From the NCBI RefSeq assembly GCF_003324485.1, contig NZ_QODK01000003.1, positions 558,001 through 622,000 of the forward strand: DNA of 64,000 nt, given 5' to 3'. The stretch is from Cohaesibacter intestini (GTDB lineage Bacteria; Pseudomonadota; Alphaproteobacteria; Rhizobiales; Cohaesibacteraceae). Positions 63,832-64,000 of this stretch are shown in pieces (within the stretch, counting starts at the first letter, position 1; each line of letters opens with the position of its first letter). A program made the translations under genes and the position numbers. Below the pieces are notes generated by a model, which was given only the letters and a program-made list of their open reading frames with translations, was not told where the DNA came from and did no database searches.

Positions 63832-64000
63832 TTGATTAGTCAACACAAAATTGCTGGCAAAAGACAAAAGCCACTTGGACGCCTCACGGCAAACAGCATG
63901 ATCATGATTGCCGTTTGTGCAGGCCTTGTTGGATGCACGTCGACGCAAGGAGATCTTGGCCGGCCAGCAAAGAATGGCTTCGCGGAAAGCTTGATGGAGC
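63832..64000 (+). CDS. Putative lipoprotein, 3' end off window
   Basis: An open forward frame at the edge; in-frame starts are TTG 63820, TTG 63832 and ATG 63898. The peptide contains a basic stretch (GKRQKPLGRL) then a hydrophobic segment ending in the lipobox LVGCTST, so a lipid-modified protein is likely. Only ~56 residues are visible, so no family is assigned. Confidence 0.55.
   Translation, partial: MISQHKIAGKRQKPLGRLTANSMIMIAVCAGLVGCTSTQGDLGRPAKNGFAESLME

Overview
The window looks like a single stretch of chromosome from an alphaproteobacterium of the Hyphomicrobiales (Rhizobiales) type. The evidence is a MucR/Ros zinc-finger regulator, a stand-alone DnaA-domain-IV-like protein followed by a DUF6456 gene, DUF1491, DUF5330 and DUF2336 proteins, and a perfect CtrA-type box (TTAA-N7-TTAA). 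A seven-gene Mrp Na+/H+ antiporter operon would suit a marine or saline habitat; a Cohaesibacter-like organism is possible, but I cannot verify the genus. I saw no insertion sequence, prophage, CRISPR array, rRNA or tRNA. The window opens inside cydD and closes inside a putative lipoprotein gene.

Layout. 0-6 kb: cydD (partial), a SLAC1/TehA-family channel divergent from an NsrR-like Rrf2 regulator, a DMT exporter divergent from a LysR regulator, and a small membrane protein. 6-14 kb: methyltransferase, aminotransferase, SDR-DoxX fusion, P1/DmpA peptidase, then a thiolase, asparaginase and DDAH run. The thiolase has an 18-bp palindrome upstream that resembles MerR-type (LiuR-like) operators. 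14-19 kb: a tandem-receiver protein, the methylmalonyl-CoA mutase chaperone MeaB, two envelope proteins and ferritin. 19-29 kb: M20 dipeptidase, a Tat-exported SQR-family flavoprotein paired with a small membrane protein, a degenerate receiver protein, a HerA-like ATPase, two small conserved proteins, an EF-hand protein with GMxx repeats, and a LuxR-type regulator.

29-34 kb holds a two-subunit methylmalonyl-CoA mutase operon. Its codon usage is so strongly biased that both genes carry full-length antisense open frames. 34-46 kb is housekeeping and stress metabolism: LOG family, HAD, branched-chain aminotransferase, superoxide dismutase, glycosyltransferase, FemAB-like acetyltransferase, oligopeptidase B, CHMI and MsrB. 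46.6-52.7 kb is the complete mrpABCDEFG operon. 53-64 kb is a Hyphomicrobiales core region: MucR, DnaA-like HTH, DUF6456, SufE, DUF5330, a membrane PAS histidine kinase, a peptidoglycan-binding protein, DUF1491, and a 1013-residue DUF2336 protein with three 35-residue repeats. The CtrA box lies between that last gene and the partial lipoprotein gene.

How the genes fit together: the thiolase, branched-chain aminotransferase, MeaB and the mutase together suggest heavy flux through branched-chain amino acid, propionyl-CoA or ethylmalonyl-CoA metabolism. The last 11 kb is rich in global regulators and cell-cycle or envelope genes. I found no clearly undescribed multi-gene defence or biosynthetic system. 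The best leads are the DnaA-IV-like/DUF6456 pair, the GMxx/EF-hand protein, the CtrA-linked DUF2336 repeat protein, and several unexplained palindromes. Start sites were re-chosen from Shine-Dalgarno matches where noted. All family names come from reading the protein by eye, not from searches.
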